64,000 bases of DNA, from positions 1,550,001-1,614,000 of the forward strand of contig WFMF01000006.1 of NCBI GenBank assembly GCA_011033025.1, read 5' to 3'. Numbering within the stretch: position 1 is the stretch's first letter; each line of letters opens with the position of its first letter. The DNA is from Beroe forskalii (lineage: Eukaryota > Ctenophora > Nuda > Beroida > Beroidae). Made by a program: the position numbers and the translations under genes. Below the pieces are notes generated by a model, which saw only the letters and a list, made by a program, of their open reading frames with translations, searched no databases and had not been told where the DNA came from. This document shows, one piece after another, positions 24,670-37,364 of the stretch.

Positions 24670-26090
24670 GTTCCCCGGGGCTGTTATTGGAGCACGCCGT
24701 CGACCATTGTCCGTCTCGCTTAAAGACAGGATGAGTTGTGGATAAAACGCCGCAATAGGTACTCACATTATTGAATCAATTTTATAAATATTCCATTCGT
24801 AAGTATACCTTATTGTAGGAAATTAAGCACTCAGAAAATGCCTCGAAAAGGGCTTAATTTCATGGTGCTTAGTGACGTGCTGGCTTAATTTTTTGTATAC
24901 CTTTATTTTCAAATAATTTTGAGATTTTTCAACATCAAAAAATGTTCGATATTTTGCAGTACCTAATTAATGTAGAACAATGGAAGTTCAGAATCTAAAT
25001 AGTAATTTAATGATGAATTGAAAATAATGTTATAATCAAACATCCTTGTCGTAAGCCTCCATCTCATCTTCAGCTTCCACAAAGTCTTCTTTCTATCCTC
25101 CTAGTCATCGTTATCATCTTGATTCCTGTCCATAGAACATCAAAAACTTAGCCTTTTCTTCAATTGGTTGTTCAAGTTTGACCTGACTCTTTGTCTACAG
25201 CCCTCCTTGTGTGATTGGTGACCAGAACTGTTCTTCAGTCAGAATTTTAATCTGTTTTAGATAACAGATGCACATTAAAAAATGGATGTCATTTGAATAA
25301 ATTTTGAAAAATTTAAACTAAGCCTACATGCAATTTGGCATACATGTAATCAAGCCTACATGCATTTAAGCACCAGATGTCTCAAAAGGGCCTAATTTCA
25401 TGGTGCTTTATGACATGTAGGCTTAATTTTCTGAGTGCTTAATTTCCTACGATAAGGTAAACGGAAAACAATAATTGCACTCGTTTTCTGTAACCTCGGC
25501 GAGCGCTTTAATTCCATCAAACATGATTAAGGTCGTACGTGATCACAAGTCGCACGTGCATTTTACTGCGCGCACAAATTCATTCATTAACACGTCCTGC
25601 CATGTTCTGTTTGCGCGCGTACGCATTCGCCATTCATTCGTGGTTGTCTCCTTTTGAGTTTTGAGCGGCGTCTCGTGGCCACATCAAGAGTTGCACATTA
25701 TCAAGCGTTTCCATTGATGAAAATAATAATATCATATGAAATCTCAAATCACATTATTTTCTGTCCTGCAACTCGTTTCTGTAGTTTGATGCTATGTTGT
25801 TCAGATACCACAGTCAGAGGCACTAGATCGAGGATTTGTCATGGCGAATATTTATATTCAACCTGCAACCAAATGTAATATTCCTGGACGTCGAAATTTG
25901 TGATTTTATGATCAACAGTGCAAACTTGAAGGTAAAAAGAAGGATAGCCAAGATTGAAGATTAAAGTTTCATAAGTTCATGAGATACCGGGACAAATTTT
26001 CATCTCTTACTTTACTCAGCGAAATTGCTAAGGTCAATCATCATTGATCGAACTCGATTGCTCATTGTCAATTATTTTCTGCCGCTTAGG
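24670..26090. other. No gene seen
   Basis: AT-rich, with an inverted pair of blocks around 24820-24900 and 25390-25460 sharing GGCTTAATTTTCTGAGTGC-type sequence, so a roughly 650-base inverted-repeat element is possible. There is no coding signal. Confidence 0.35.
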
Positions 26091-26095
26091 GATCG

Positions 26096-26258
26096 TTCAC
26101 ATTTTACGTAATCACCTAGAGGGGGGAGGGGGTTTCCGAATGATTACGTTACATGTTATTGTAACAAATACAACTACTGTAAACTTGATTACGAGGGGGA
26201 GGGGGGCCGGGGTTGAAATCGGCAAAAATTGATTACGTAACAGTGAACGATCCCTTAA
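26096..26258. mobile_element. MITE, TTAGGGATCGTTCAC family, copy 2
   Basis: Ends TTAGGGATCGTTCAC and GTGAACGATCCCTTAA are near-perfect inverted repeats. The core shares the CCTCCCCCTCGTAATC block with copy 1. Confidence 0.8.
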
Positions 26259-26404
26259 AGAAAAATGTTAATTTGATTGAATTTCAATCATAAGACAAAA
26301 TTTGATGGAGATTTCCAAGAAAATTGAAAAACATTCATGCACCTCTTATCATTGAAAAGTTTGATGAAATTGAAGAATGATGAAGATTTAAAAGAATTAT
26401 CAAT

Positions 26405-26515
26405 TACCAAGTTTCAACATTAGAATGAACAGAGCATTGAACCCGAATAAATGTAAGCTAGCTGCAGTGCACTCTGTACAGGATGCCACTACACCAAGCT
26501 ATATTGGCGCGAGTG
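26405..26515 (-). repeat. tRNA-like SINE, copy 2
   Basis: A box within TTGGTGTAGTGGCATC (26497-26482) and B box GGGTTCAATGCTC (26444-26432) on the minus strand. Homology with the copy at 48545-48650 extends beyond the tRNA-like part on both sides. Confidence 0.6.
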
Positions 26516-26739
26516 ATATTACAAAGGACAGTTGAATGCTTGAAAATGATCGCAGAAGTGACATACCACCACGGATCGCATACGACCAAATTTGGTCGCG
26601 CGCAGCACCACCACCTATTTCAGATTTAAAAGTACGCGTAAAGGTAGTATGCACACAACCCCCACAAAACACGATCTCTACTAACCTTTTCTCAATGCAT
26701 TTTTGTAAAACAAAAACTCGATTGGGAACAAGAAAAAAT

Positions 26740-26960
26740 TCTAATTAATTGAATACTTTTTAATGCATCAAAAAATTCTAATCAGATCAAAAGTTACGGA
26801 GCAACCTGCAACGTAATCAAAACAGCATTAAGCAGAAATGAACTTGCGCGCGATATGCAACCATAGCAACACGCGCGCCTATATCCATACTGCACGTGGG
26901 TGCCCCAAAATGTGTTCACAAAAGGCCAAAAGATGTTACGACGTACAAAATAATAATGAT
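26740..26960 (-). mobile_element. Helitron-like unit lacking its hairpin end
   Basis: Carries the internal blocks TTTTTAATGCATCAAAAAA, CATAGCAACACGCGCGC and CTGCACGTG in minus orientation, inverted to the array that follows. The CTAG hairpin is absent. Confidence 0.65.
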
Positions 26961-26987
26961 AATAATAATAGTACAGAGAATGCGGAA

Positions 26988-28948
26988 TCTCTAATATAAT
27001 TTCGCAACCTCTGTATTATGTACCTCCGTCACGTTTTTTGTCCTTTTGTAGACACATTTTGGAGCGCCCACGTGCAGTATGGATAAAGGCGCGCGCGTTG
27101 CTTTGGTTACATATTGCGCGAGCGCGATCATTTCTGTTAAATGCTGTTTTGAATACGTTGATCCGTAATAACTTTTGATGTGATTGGAATTCTTTGATGC
27201 GCTAAAAAGTATTCAAATAATTATATGAATTTGCGAACGAGGTGCTGCGTAGCAGCGCCGGGTGAGCTGTGTACTTGCAGGCCTAACGGGCCTGCTAGTC
27301 TTATATATAATTCGCAACCTCTGTACATTTTGTACGTAGTAACGTTTTTTGTCCTTTTGTAGACACATTTTGAAGCGTGCACGTGCAGTTTTGGTATATG
27401 CGCGCGTGTTGCTATGGTTACATATTGCGCGTGCGCGTTCATTTCCGTTTAATGATGTTTGAGTATGTTCATCCTTAACTTTTGATGTGATTAGAATTTT
27501 TTGATGCGGTAAAAAATATTTAGGTGATTTGAAAATTTGCGAACGAGGTGCTGCGGAGCAGCGCCGAGTGAGCTGTGTATTTGCAGGCCTAACGGGCCTG
27601 CTAGTCTTATATATAATTTGGTAACAGCGTATGGATTTTGTGTCGGCGTGGGTGTGAATTATTGTGTCGGCATCATAGATTGGAATGGGAAAACCGTGTG
27701 TATGGGCAATGTGTCGATGTGTGTATGGGATATTGGGATTCGTGTCGGCGTGTGTGTGGGACTCTGTGTCGGCATCATAGATTAGAATGGAAAAACCGTG
27801 TGTATGGGCACTGTGTCGACTGTCGATGTGTGTATGGGTTTGTGTCGGCATGCACGTGCAGATAGGGGAAGTGCTTGCGTTGCTATGGTAACATGTGAAG
27901 TGTGTGAATTTCATTTCTTGCTTTGTTGATTTTGTTACGCTACTCTACTGAACAACTTTGGTTCTGGTTTGAATTTTTCGATGCGGTAAAAAGTTTTTAC
28001 TTTTTTAACAAATTTGAATAGCAATGACTGAAATTTGCGAACGAGGTGCTGCGTAGCAGTGCCGAGTGAGCTTTGTATTAGCAGGCCCAATGGGCCTGCT
28101 AGTCTTAGTTATAATTTCGTAAGAGCACGTGAATTATGTTTGTGTGCCGCCGTACACAATTAAATTTGAGCTTGCCAAGGAAATATCAAGAGAAAGGGAG
28201 GCTAAGCTGGGCTAAGTCGCGCCGTTGCTATGGATACAGGTATTCTGCACGTGCAGATTATAATCAGTTCTATGCGAGTGCTTTCTGATACGTTGTTGAC
28301 TGCTGCATTGTAGCGTTTGAAAGAACGGCCTGCTTACTGTTTTCATTTGAAATTCAAGATTTGAAAGAGAGAACGGGTATGGGTGGCATCGTGGAGACTA
28401 TTTCCGAGTGCATCTGTGGCAGACGTCGGTCGATTTAAATTAATGCTGAGTTGATGGTAACGGAAAATGTGAATTTAGAGCAATTTAAGATTGACCAAAA
28501 GCAAAATCAAATTGAATCGAATTTCGGCACAGCACATTGCGAATTTAGAAGACTGCTCCTGCTCTCCTGGCGTGAATCTTTGCTTTATTCCACTTTCAGT
28601 ATGAGTACGATACTCGGTTTAATTTTCAGATTTAACTTCATACAAGAGCAAATTATAATAATCAAAACTTGCCCGGTCAAGCATTACTAAAAGTAACCCA
28701 CGAATAATGTTAATTTTTGCTCCTTCATAAAATTTTTCTGAGCTTATTATTTGGTTCTGTATTATCTAGCGGACCCAACGGGCCTTTCTGTTTTATGTTG
28801 TTTTGAGTATGTTGCTTCGTAACTTTCGATCTGATTGGAATTTTTTGACGCGGTAAAAAGCATTCAATCAATGGTATTGTTAGCGAACGAGGTGCTGCAT
28901 AGCAGCGCCAAGTGAGCTGTGTATTTGCAGGCCCAACAGGCCTGCTAG
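26988..28948 (+). mobile_element. Head-to-tail array of four Helitron-like units
   Basis: Units run 26988-27298, 27299-27604, 27605-28102 and 28103-28948. The first three start TC, carry an ATATAATTT-type block, and end in a hairpin GCAGGCC..GGCCTGC closing on CTAG; the next unit starts on the very next base. This fits rolling-circle element ends (5' TC, 3' hairpin plus CTRR). The third unit has expanded internally with TGTGTCGGC repeats. The fourth is the long type (GAGCTTGCCAAGG) fused to a shorter 3' part. No Rep/helicase gene is present. Confidence 0.8.
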
Positions 28949-29228
28949 TTATAATATAATTAAGATTGCTTCATGAATCGATAGACAAAAACTGTTTTAT
29001 GGGAGAGAGAAATTTTACGCTCGCCGAGATTAGAGAAAACGAGAACAATTCTTATTTTCAGTTTATACTTACGAATGTAATATTTATAAAATTGATTCAA
29101 TGATGTGTCGATGGGACACTTGGTTGAAGAAGCGTTTCATCATCAACTCATCATGTCAGTAAATAAGACGGACATCGGTCGGCGATCAAATGACGGCGTG
29201 TTTTAATTAATGCCAGCCCGGGGAACCG

Positions 29229-29294
29229 GACATTAAGCGCCTGCATACGGGAAACGCAGGCACAAGAAATGCTCCGGCAGGCGCAATTCTCGTT
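29229..29294 (-). repeat. GCGCCTGC hairpin repeat, copy 2
   Basis: Inverted copy of the 67-base unit, with ATTAAGCGCCTGCAT at one end and GGCAGGCGCAATTCTCG at the other. Confidence 0.75.
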
Positions 29295-29824
29295 TCATTT
29301 CGTAACTTTTTTCTTATAGATACAATGCTCCTCTTTCATTTTGTAGCCAAAACTTCATTTTGGCCATCGACACAAAGGAAAATTCTTGTGAATTTAATGC
29401 CGCATTTTAAAAGTGATCTTTGACCAATAATTTGGCCATTCAACTGGCCCCACTTTGACTAGAATTTTTGATCGGTGCTCTGAACCAAAATATAAAAGTG
29501 TGATTTGGTCTTTAAGAAGTAAGGACCGATAAGGTATATGCGAAGAAGCAAGGTATAGGAAAAGATTATCTCTTGCACAGATAGAGCTCAAATTTAGTAT
29601 TACTCATTCGAGGAAGGAAAAACAACCCAAACCATCCATTATCCCATGTACGTACTATGTAATATGATAATACATGCTTGACTAAGTCATAACATTCAGA
29701 ATCATCCACGTCGCATTCTCGTAACTGGACCCAAACATTTCAACTAATACAATACTCAGGAAAATTTTACAAGCAGCAGTTATTTTGATGAACACTTTGC
29801 TGGAATGCTCGTTCATCGGACGTA

Positions 29825-30246
29825 CCTTATTGGCCTTTATTTAACCGGCCCTTGAGGACAAAAACGACATTGAGATTTTTGTCCAAAGGGCCGGTTAAAA
29901 AAAAGGCCGGTTAAAGTGGGGCCGGTCAAATTAAAGGCCAGTAAATCTAGGTCAGAGGAAACTTTTATGAATTGCCTTATACAGTGTTAGCTTCTCTTGA
30001 ACGCCATTATACGACACGATAATGACCTGTATCATGAAATTAGACCGGTATTTGGGTCTTTTATTAACTATAAATTGGTTTAAGTGGCCATTTTAGAGCA
30101 TAAAATCCTTCACCTGGTAACCAATAGAAAAATTTTTGTCCAAGGGGCCGGTTAAAACGGTTCAAAGAGGATTCGATTTTTGTCCATAGGGCCGGTTAAA
30201 AAAAAGGCCGGCTAAATAAAGGCCGGCTAAATAAAGGCCAATAAGG
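29825..30246. mobile_element. 422-base MITE, TA target
   Basis: Inverted ends CCTTATTGGCCTTTATTTA and its complement are flanked by TA on both sides (29823-29824, 30247-30248). The core repeats TTTTTGTCCAAAGGGCCGG in several copies. Confidence 0.8.
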
Positions 30247-30868
30247 TATTGAAAAGTAAAAAATATATAAGTTCTAGAGAAAAAACGATAGGATGCAATT
30301 TTGCTTCAGCGGAGTGGGAGTCGTTGCTACTTAAAGAATAAAAGCAGATAATAATAGTATGTTCAACTTATATTCTATGGTGGCACGACTTCTAACACAC
30401 TCAGATGTGCCACGAAAACAATACTGTCAATAATATTAAAAAACAGTGCCCAAAAACAAACACTAAGTTATAAGCCATAATTAGAGAATTAATTTACCCA
30501 TGCACTGTTTAATAAAACAAAACTAGAAGAGAATCAAAAGTTTAACCTATATTTCGGGGAAAGTCTCAAGAAATAAATGTGTTTTCAGAGCACTTTTGAA
30601 TGATATAATATCTGAACAATGTTTGATATTGCTAGGGAAGAGTATTCCACAACTTTGGACCAACTTTAGAAAACGATCTATTACTGTATGGGAGGGTTAC
30701 ACTGTATGGGTCAATTTGTCAATACTTGTGTTAAGTTTCTTCAGTGTTTCAGTCGATGATTCACTGGTTAGGGCATCTGTAAATGTTGTTCTTGTAGATT
30801 CGTTGAAAATAGATCTTGGTGATGCTTTTTCGTAAACTTCATGGAGGGGTTTTGATGGTTCAACGTTG

Positions 30869-30896
30869 ATGACCCTAACCCTAACCCTAACCGTAA
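30869..30896 (-). repeat. Interstitial telomeric repeat, about four units
   Basis: CCCTAACCCTAACCCTAACC on the plus strand, sitting between the LINE endonuclease and its spacer. Confidence 0.85.
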
Positions 30897-32157
30897 CTCA
30901 AACCCAGGCCCTTACCTTTGCGTAGTGCTGACATATTGCGAGATAAACTGTCCTGAGATGAAGTGTCGTGAGATGCCCGTTCCACTCCATGACTAGTGGT
31001 CTATGGTCAGGGTACATTGAGAGGTCTTTTAGTTTTAGAAAATTAACGTTGCTTCTTATTTTTGGAGAAACTGCAAAGTAGTCAATAACACTGCATCCTC
31101 TCGGCTGAATGCTTGTAAACTGTCCACTGAAGTCCCCTAGAGTGCTACCGTTTAGTATTTGAAGTTGATTATTTGATATCATATTCATAAACTGCTTGCA
31201 GCAACTGTTGGTTGCTGTGTCTTGTGAGTTGCGATGCTTGTGATTGTCAGGCTCATAGTCTTCAGGCATTGATACAATTTCGTTACTTTCATTAGCAATT
31301 GTGCCTGTTTGTCTTCCAATCCTAGCATTAAAATCGCCACACAGTACCACCTCACCCTTTGTTCTCAAGTCATTTACAATCTCTTCTATTTTGGAGATAA
31401 CCTCCCGTCCGCTGTCACTAGTTGAAGCACTTGAGTTTTGGAGTCTGGCGTTTGCATTAACTAGGAACAAGTCATCTGTTTGTTGAAACGTTTTCATCAG
31501 TCTACATTCCACGCCTTGTCTGTATTCGTTCTTGACTATAATTGTGACACCTCCACAGTTATTGTCTTTGCGATAATTACACTCCGCTCTGTAACCTTTG
31601 AGATGTACCTCTCGTCTGGTTCCCTGTAAGCAGATGAAGTTATTGCTCTGCAGTATAGTTTTAAAGTCTTTGATTCGAAATTTCTTTCTTTCAGTTGTTG
31701 ATGGGGCTTTTATGTTTCAGGAAATGAAATTGAGTGAGCTTTTCACTAATGTGACTGGATCTTTACTCATACTTGTAACAACAGTCAACTTCATTTTAGT
31801 TTTAGTCATAATTAATAATTGTAGTTGGTTATGGATATTAATCAATTACTCACCAGGCTAGACACGGGATGAAGTTAGATGAGCACTCTTGTACATCTTA
31901 TCTGGGTGACAGTTGTTGGATATGTGATGAATCTGGTGCCTGAAATTTCCAAGTATGCGGTCCTTTCCTCTCATAGACAGATGAACGCCATCGACACTGT
32001 GCATTTCCTTCCTTTTTTTCCATCCTTAATGAGATTTCCGTTGGGTTACACCAGAACATCTTGACTGCAGCATGGCGTGGTGGATCATAAATCGCCGACC
32101 ACCCCCCCCCCACCATAATTTCTTTTCTGGTCAAGATAGAGACTTCCCTTTCATACA

Positions 32158-32943
32158 CAGCAACTGTGGACGGTTTGCGACCCAATGTGAGTGAAAAAAA
32201 TTTCAGCTACCTATGGTTGATTTTATGAAGGAGCATTTCTAAATTTCATGTTTTAGGCATGAGGTTTTTACGTTTAATCATCAACAAATCTGTCTTCCAC
32301 TCGTTGGTTGACAATGGCACCCAGATTTTTGCTGGGGTTGAGGTCAGCTGAAAGTTGCCAGGCCAAGATTTGAAGTCGATACTCTTATCTGTGAGTAGCT
32401 GCTTTGTGGCCAAGCTGCTCATGCAAACATGCAAGGCCCACAGTCATGCAAAAAGACGCTATTATCACAGGAAAAATTTCTCCCCTCTTACATGCTTTTT
32501 GGCGACCCAAAAACAAGTGAATGAATTTGGATCTGCAACACCATTCTTTGCAATGGACTCTAGTAGTGTCTCACGAGCCCATCGGAGGCAAATTGCTAAA
32601 ATTCAGTCGACAGATTGGCGTTATTCGTTATCACCTTCAATTGTCATTTTCTGAGAAAAATGAAAATATCAAAATTTCTGTGAATTAAGGAATTAGTTTC
32701 AATAAGCAATACTCCAATGAGTTACCAACAATTTAATTTAACAGATGAAACCAACTGTAGCAATAGCCTGAACCAAAATTCTGAATTGCAGTGAAAAAGT
32801 GAAAATAAAGCATAAAAACTTCAATTTCATGCTTCAGATAGCCTAAAAACATGAAATTTAGAAATGCTCCTTCATAAAATCAACCATAGGTAGCTGAATA
32901 ATTTTCTCACTCTCATTGAGATGGAAACTGTCCACAGTTGCTG
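32158..32943. mobile_element. 786-base inverted-repeat element inside the LINE
   Basis: Ends CAGCAACTGTGGAC and its complement. The inverted arms are about 100 bases and share CAGCTACCTATGGTTGATTT. It separates the HLG block from the DGVHLS block of the LINE esterase region, so it inserted later than the LINE. Confidence 0.75.
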
Positions 32944-34301
32944 CGAATAAAATGGGAAGAATTTCCGGAACTCGATGAAGTTGAGAAGCGTCTGTCTGAG
33001 ATGAATACCTTGAAGAACATCATTTATACCCATACATTACCCAGATGGACATACACAAAGTCAGGACGGATCTGTAGAAACTAGAATCTTGTCTCTCAAG
33101 TCTTTGTCTCTCAGGCCATTTGTGTTCCTCTTGTTAATCTGATGAAGTCCGTGGACCACTCTAAGGGTTGAGATATCTTTGACATGGCGCATGATGGAGT
33201 CTGTGATTATCACTGTTATTTTGTGGCGAAGATGGACTGGTCGCACTGACCCTTCTCTGAGCGGTTCGCTTATTGGAGGCTCAGTGACACCTGTCGATGT
33301 TATGCCTGGTAGGGGGGCTCTTCGGCCAGCAGTCGTCATGGTGAATCCAGGGCCACGTCTTGAGGTTTGTGTGCTTGGCTGCCTTCCTCCTGGATTGGTA
33401 GGCTGATCTCTCTTTGTAGCTGTTCTATTAGGTGCATCCTGGAGGTCTGCAAATGCTGCTTGAAAGTCTCGGAAAGATTCCTGGAGCCTGCTTGGATGGA
33501 GACGCGGCCACATTGGGTGATCTTCAACACGATTCAGGTTCAGGGTGTTCTCTTTGCTCCAGTCCCAGCCTTCGTCTTCTTCTTCTCCCTTTCTCAGTCT
33601 CTTCGTGCTGCTGTAGGTGGCGCTGGATCAGCTGATGTCACACTTCCACTCACTCTGTCACGTTGAGATGAGTGAGGATCTTCTTTTCGGCTCTTCGGAT
33701 GGTGGAAACGCTTTTGACGATGACTTGGTGGATTTCTTTGATGGTGTCAATCTTCACCTCCTGAATTTCGATATCCTTGAAGTTCCTCTCGATGGCTTCC
33801 TTCATCTGATGCGAGTTGGCCAGGCTCCGTTTCCATAAGTCTTTGAGCTCGGTGACCTGCTGAGTGTGCTTGCTTATCTCGCACGTGCCCTCCGTCTTGC
33901 AATCCTTCAAGTCAATATCTCTACGGAGTGATGCCACCTCGTCTATCAGTGATTGTAGACCAGTCTTTAGTTCGATGAGGGTGTCTTTAATCAGGGGCAT
34001 GAACTGACTGGTGGGCGTTGCCTGAGATCGGTCTCCATAAGCTTGAGGGGGATGGCTGGGATGGCTGGGATGTCTTGTGATATCGGTTCGAGGGGACGAG
34101 GTGGGAGCATTCTGGATGACTGTATTCTCGAATTCCTTATCAGGCTCGCTGGTGGTTGGGCGGACTTCCTCAGGTGGTTGATCGGCTGCCATGACGTCAG
34201 AGACCCTTTCATCAGTGACATTGAGAATTTGAGGTGCATCGAGAATTTGAGACGTGCATTCACATGGTCCTCATTTACAGCAGGAAGATTCTTGCAGGGG
34301 G

Positions 34302-34309
34302 TGACAATC
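34302..34309. repeat. Target-site duplication TGACAATC, left
   Basis: Exact direct match to 36045-36052, immediately outside the inverted ends of the foldback element. Confidence 0.65.
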
Positions 34310-36044
34310 GGCAACTTGGTAATCTGTCGACGGACAGTTACCGGTCGGTAACCGGTCGGTTACCGACCACTTAACGGTCACTTAACGGTCGGTTAACGGT
34401 CGGTTGACGGACGGTTACCGCCCACGGACAGTTACCGGTCGGTTGACGGATACTTAACGGACGGACAGTTACCGGTCGGTTACCGGTCACTGACCGGTCA
34501 CTTAACGGTCGGTTAACGGACGGTTACCGCCCATGGACAGTTACCGGTCGGTTAACGGTCGGTTACCGGTCACTTAACGGTCGGTTAACGGACGGTTACC
34601 GCCCACGGACAGTTACCGGTCGGTAAACGGTCGGTTACCGGTCACTTAACGGTCGGTTAACGGACGGTTACCGCCCACGGACAGTTACCGGTCGGTTAAC
34701 GGTCGGTTACCGGTCACTTAACGGTCGGTTAACGGACGGTTAACGCCCACGGGCAGTTACCGGTCGGTTAACGGTCACTTAACGGTCGGTTAACGGTCGG
34801 TTACCGCCCACGGGCAGTAACCGGTCGGTTAACGGTCAACCGGTCACTTAACGGCCCGTTAGTGTCACAATCAATTGAATGCGTTATATATTAATTAACT
34901 AGCATATTATCTAATTGATGAACTATCGTTTACAAATAAAATAAACACTAAACGAGAAGTAACCTCTAGTTTAGTAAGGTGGGAGATACCAATTTCATCA
35001 CGTATATAGCTAGTAATGTCGTTGTGCCATAATATGAAGGTGTGAAATCTCACGATAGGAACATGGAGATTTCACGAGGATTTTTTTGTAGCAATGGTTA
35101 GTATCAATAAAAAATAGCACCTTTTCCGGAGCAGAGAAACCCTTTCAGCCTCATAATTTCCTTTAATCGTCAGTGCAGTTCTCATCTCTTCAGTTCTAAT
35201 TCATATAATTTAAATGTTAAAATTTCCTACTTAGTGCAACATTCACTTACCCATGATAAACGGATGGCAATTTCTTACTCATCAGTTAAACGGTGTGCCA
35301 TATACTGTATTATATTTATAAGTGTTTGTCAATGGAAATATATTATACATCATCATCTAATAAGTGCCATTAAAGCATTAAAATTGGTTTTTAACTAATT
35401 ACATAATCATGTAGCATCCGAATGGAGAAAGGGTTTGCAATTATTGCTGACTGAAGAGAGGGGGTTCGAGGGTCTGGAAAACAATTGAGATGCTTAAAAC
35501 GGCCTTTAGCAACCAGTAACTGACCTTGGGCGGTAACCGTTCGTTAACCGACCGTTAAATGACCGGTAACCGACCGGTAACTGTCCGTGGGCGGTAACCG
35601 TCCGTTAACCGACCGTTAAGTGACCGGTAACCGACCGTTAACTGCCCGTCGGCGGTAACCGTCCGTTAACCGACCGTTAAGTGACCGGTAACCGACCGCT
35701 AACCGACCGTTAACTCTCCGTGGGCGGTAACCGTACGTTAACCGACCAGTAACTGCCCGTGGGCGGTAACCGTCCGTTAACCGTCCGTTAACCGACCGTT
35801 AAGTGACCGGTAACTAACCGTGGGCGGTAACCGTCCGTTAACCGACCGTTAACCGACCGTTAACTGACCGGTAACCGACCGGTAGTTGTCCGTCCGTTAA
35901 GTGTCCGTTAACTGACCGGTAACTGTCCGTTGGTGGTAACCGTCCGTTAACCGACCGTTAACCGACCGTTAACTGACCGGTAACCGACCGATAACCGACC
36001 GTTAACCGACCGGTAACTGTCCGTCGACAGATTACCAAATTACC
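34310..36044. mobile_element. 1.7 kb foldback element with GGTTAACGG-satellite arms
   Basis: Inverted ends read GG[C/T]AA[C/T]TTGGTAATCTGTCGACGG, with two transitions between the copies, flanked by TGACAATC directly repeated. The left arm (about 34330-34860) is a tandem array of GGTTAACGGTCGGTTACC-type units; the right arm (about 35500-36030) is the same satellite inverted. The roughly 640-base AT-rich centre has no gene. It lies just past the 5' end of the LINE. Confidence 0.8.
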
Positions 36045-36117
36045 TGACAATCAATGGAGGTTTTGAGACATCTAGGATTGATATATCCTTAACGGTTTCT
36101 CGCCGTTACTGTCCTTG

Positions 36118-36186
36118 CCACTGAACCTTGTAAACCTTGTAAAAACCTTGTAAACCTTGTAAAAACCTTGTAAACTTTGTAAACCT
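36118..36186 (+). repeat. ACCTTGTAAA short tandem repeat
   Basis: About six units of ACCTTGTAAA with occasional extra A pairs. Confidence 0.8.
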
Positions 36187-36189
36187 GGC

Positions 36190-36534
36190 CTGGAGCTCTT
36201 CCATGAACGGTTTTTCGTATTCGTAAGTGTACAGTCACGTGACAACTATACATTCCCTTTTCTTTCCTTTAAAAGTTACGAATAAGCTCATGAGTTACGA
36301 TATAACTCTACGACCACTATGTAGTGGTCTTACGAATACTCTTGGAAAATTTCCACCAATGAGAAGGCGCGATTTTTGACTGAAGGACTTACGAGTATGC
36401 GTAAGACCACTCCATAGTGGTCGTAGAGTTACTTCGTAACTATGGAGTTATTCGTGACGTAAAAAGTGAAATGTATAGTTGTCACGTGACTGTACACTTA
36501 CGAATACGAAAAACCGTTCATGGAAGAGCTCCAG
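36190..36534. mobile_element. 345-base near-palindromic MITE
   Basis: Ends CTGGAGCTCTTCCATGAACG and its complement; the arms run about 65 bases with few differences (CGTATTCGTAAGTGTACAGT). A second inverted pair, CGACCACTATGTAGTGGTC, is nested inside. Confidence 0.85.
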
Positions 36535-37364
36535 AGAATACGTGTTGTATTTTTTGCCGTACTTTTAAAAAAATACGTATTTAACAACCTTGACTACCTT
36601 TACACAGTGTCACTTCTTTGACAGCGCCTACCTTGACATCGCCTTAATTCCTTACCACCGCTTCACTACCTTGTCACCTTGACACCATCTTAAATTACTT
36701 TGACACCGCTTTACTACATTCTTACATTGGCTGTTTGCACTGCTTATAGTTTTCTTTATAACCAACATATATCATACTACCTTATCGGACATAATTACCA
36801 CGGACATTACATTCACGCTGAGCACTTCAGCGTGATATTATTGTCCGTAAAAATTTTGTCCGTGATACCTATGTCCGTGATTTGCAGGTCCGTGAAAATT
36901 ATGCCCGGTATTTCGTGCTAAAATTTCTAGGATGAAAACGCAAAATTTCTGACTTCATCTCTTTAAATGCAGAAATAATAAAAGTTTTTAAGGAAATCAT
37001 AGTTCTTTTTCATGCTTATCACCTGCAATATGGAAACTTATCATATTTATGAACGAAAAATATTGAAAAAATTATAAATCAGCTCGTGTGTCTCATTTAA
37101 GTGTTGTGAAACCAAGCAATTGACAGTGACATTCTGACATATTGTTTAGAAAGGGCAGATGACAATCAACCACATTTGCTTCAATGGTTAATTTCGTTTT
37201 CCCAATTCCCACGATAGGCTGGACTGGTATTCTTCCACCAACCCCACCATTAATTGAAAGTCCCAAAACTTAACCTCTGCGTTACCTGGCCACTGAAAAA
37301 TCAATTACCTCTGTATGTTGCCAATTATTTTTCCTCAAATCATTTTATTTGGTACATCTTTCAG

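Larger units (their letters stand above)
30345..34301 (-). mobile_element. CR1/L2-like LINE, decayed, reverse transcriptase missing
   Basis: Read on the minus strand. 34192-33650 is a charged coiled-coil ORF1 start (MAADQPPEE). From about 33250 it gives an SGNH-esterase-like domain with ITDSIMRHV, DFVYVHLG and DGVHLS blocks, as in CR1/L2 ORF1. This is split by a 786-base inverted-repeat insert. 31794-30900 is an endonuclease with GDFNARIG, SVIDYFAVSP and DHRPLV; the expected catalytic Glu in the QET motif reads QGT, and a TGA stands where Trp is usual. A short telomere-like patch follows, then the post-endonuclease spacer (TFTDALTSES) and the typical ORF2 C-terminus (LWNTLPSNI, SFKSALKTHLF). 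The reverse transcriptase is absent. The tail ends in ATT-type repeats near 30345. Confidence 0.75.

Noticed and set aside
27213-27914. 233-residue minus-strand frame
   Set aside because: Runs across three Helitron-like units and their internal repeats; no domain.
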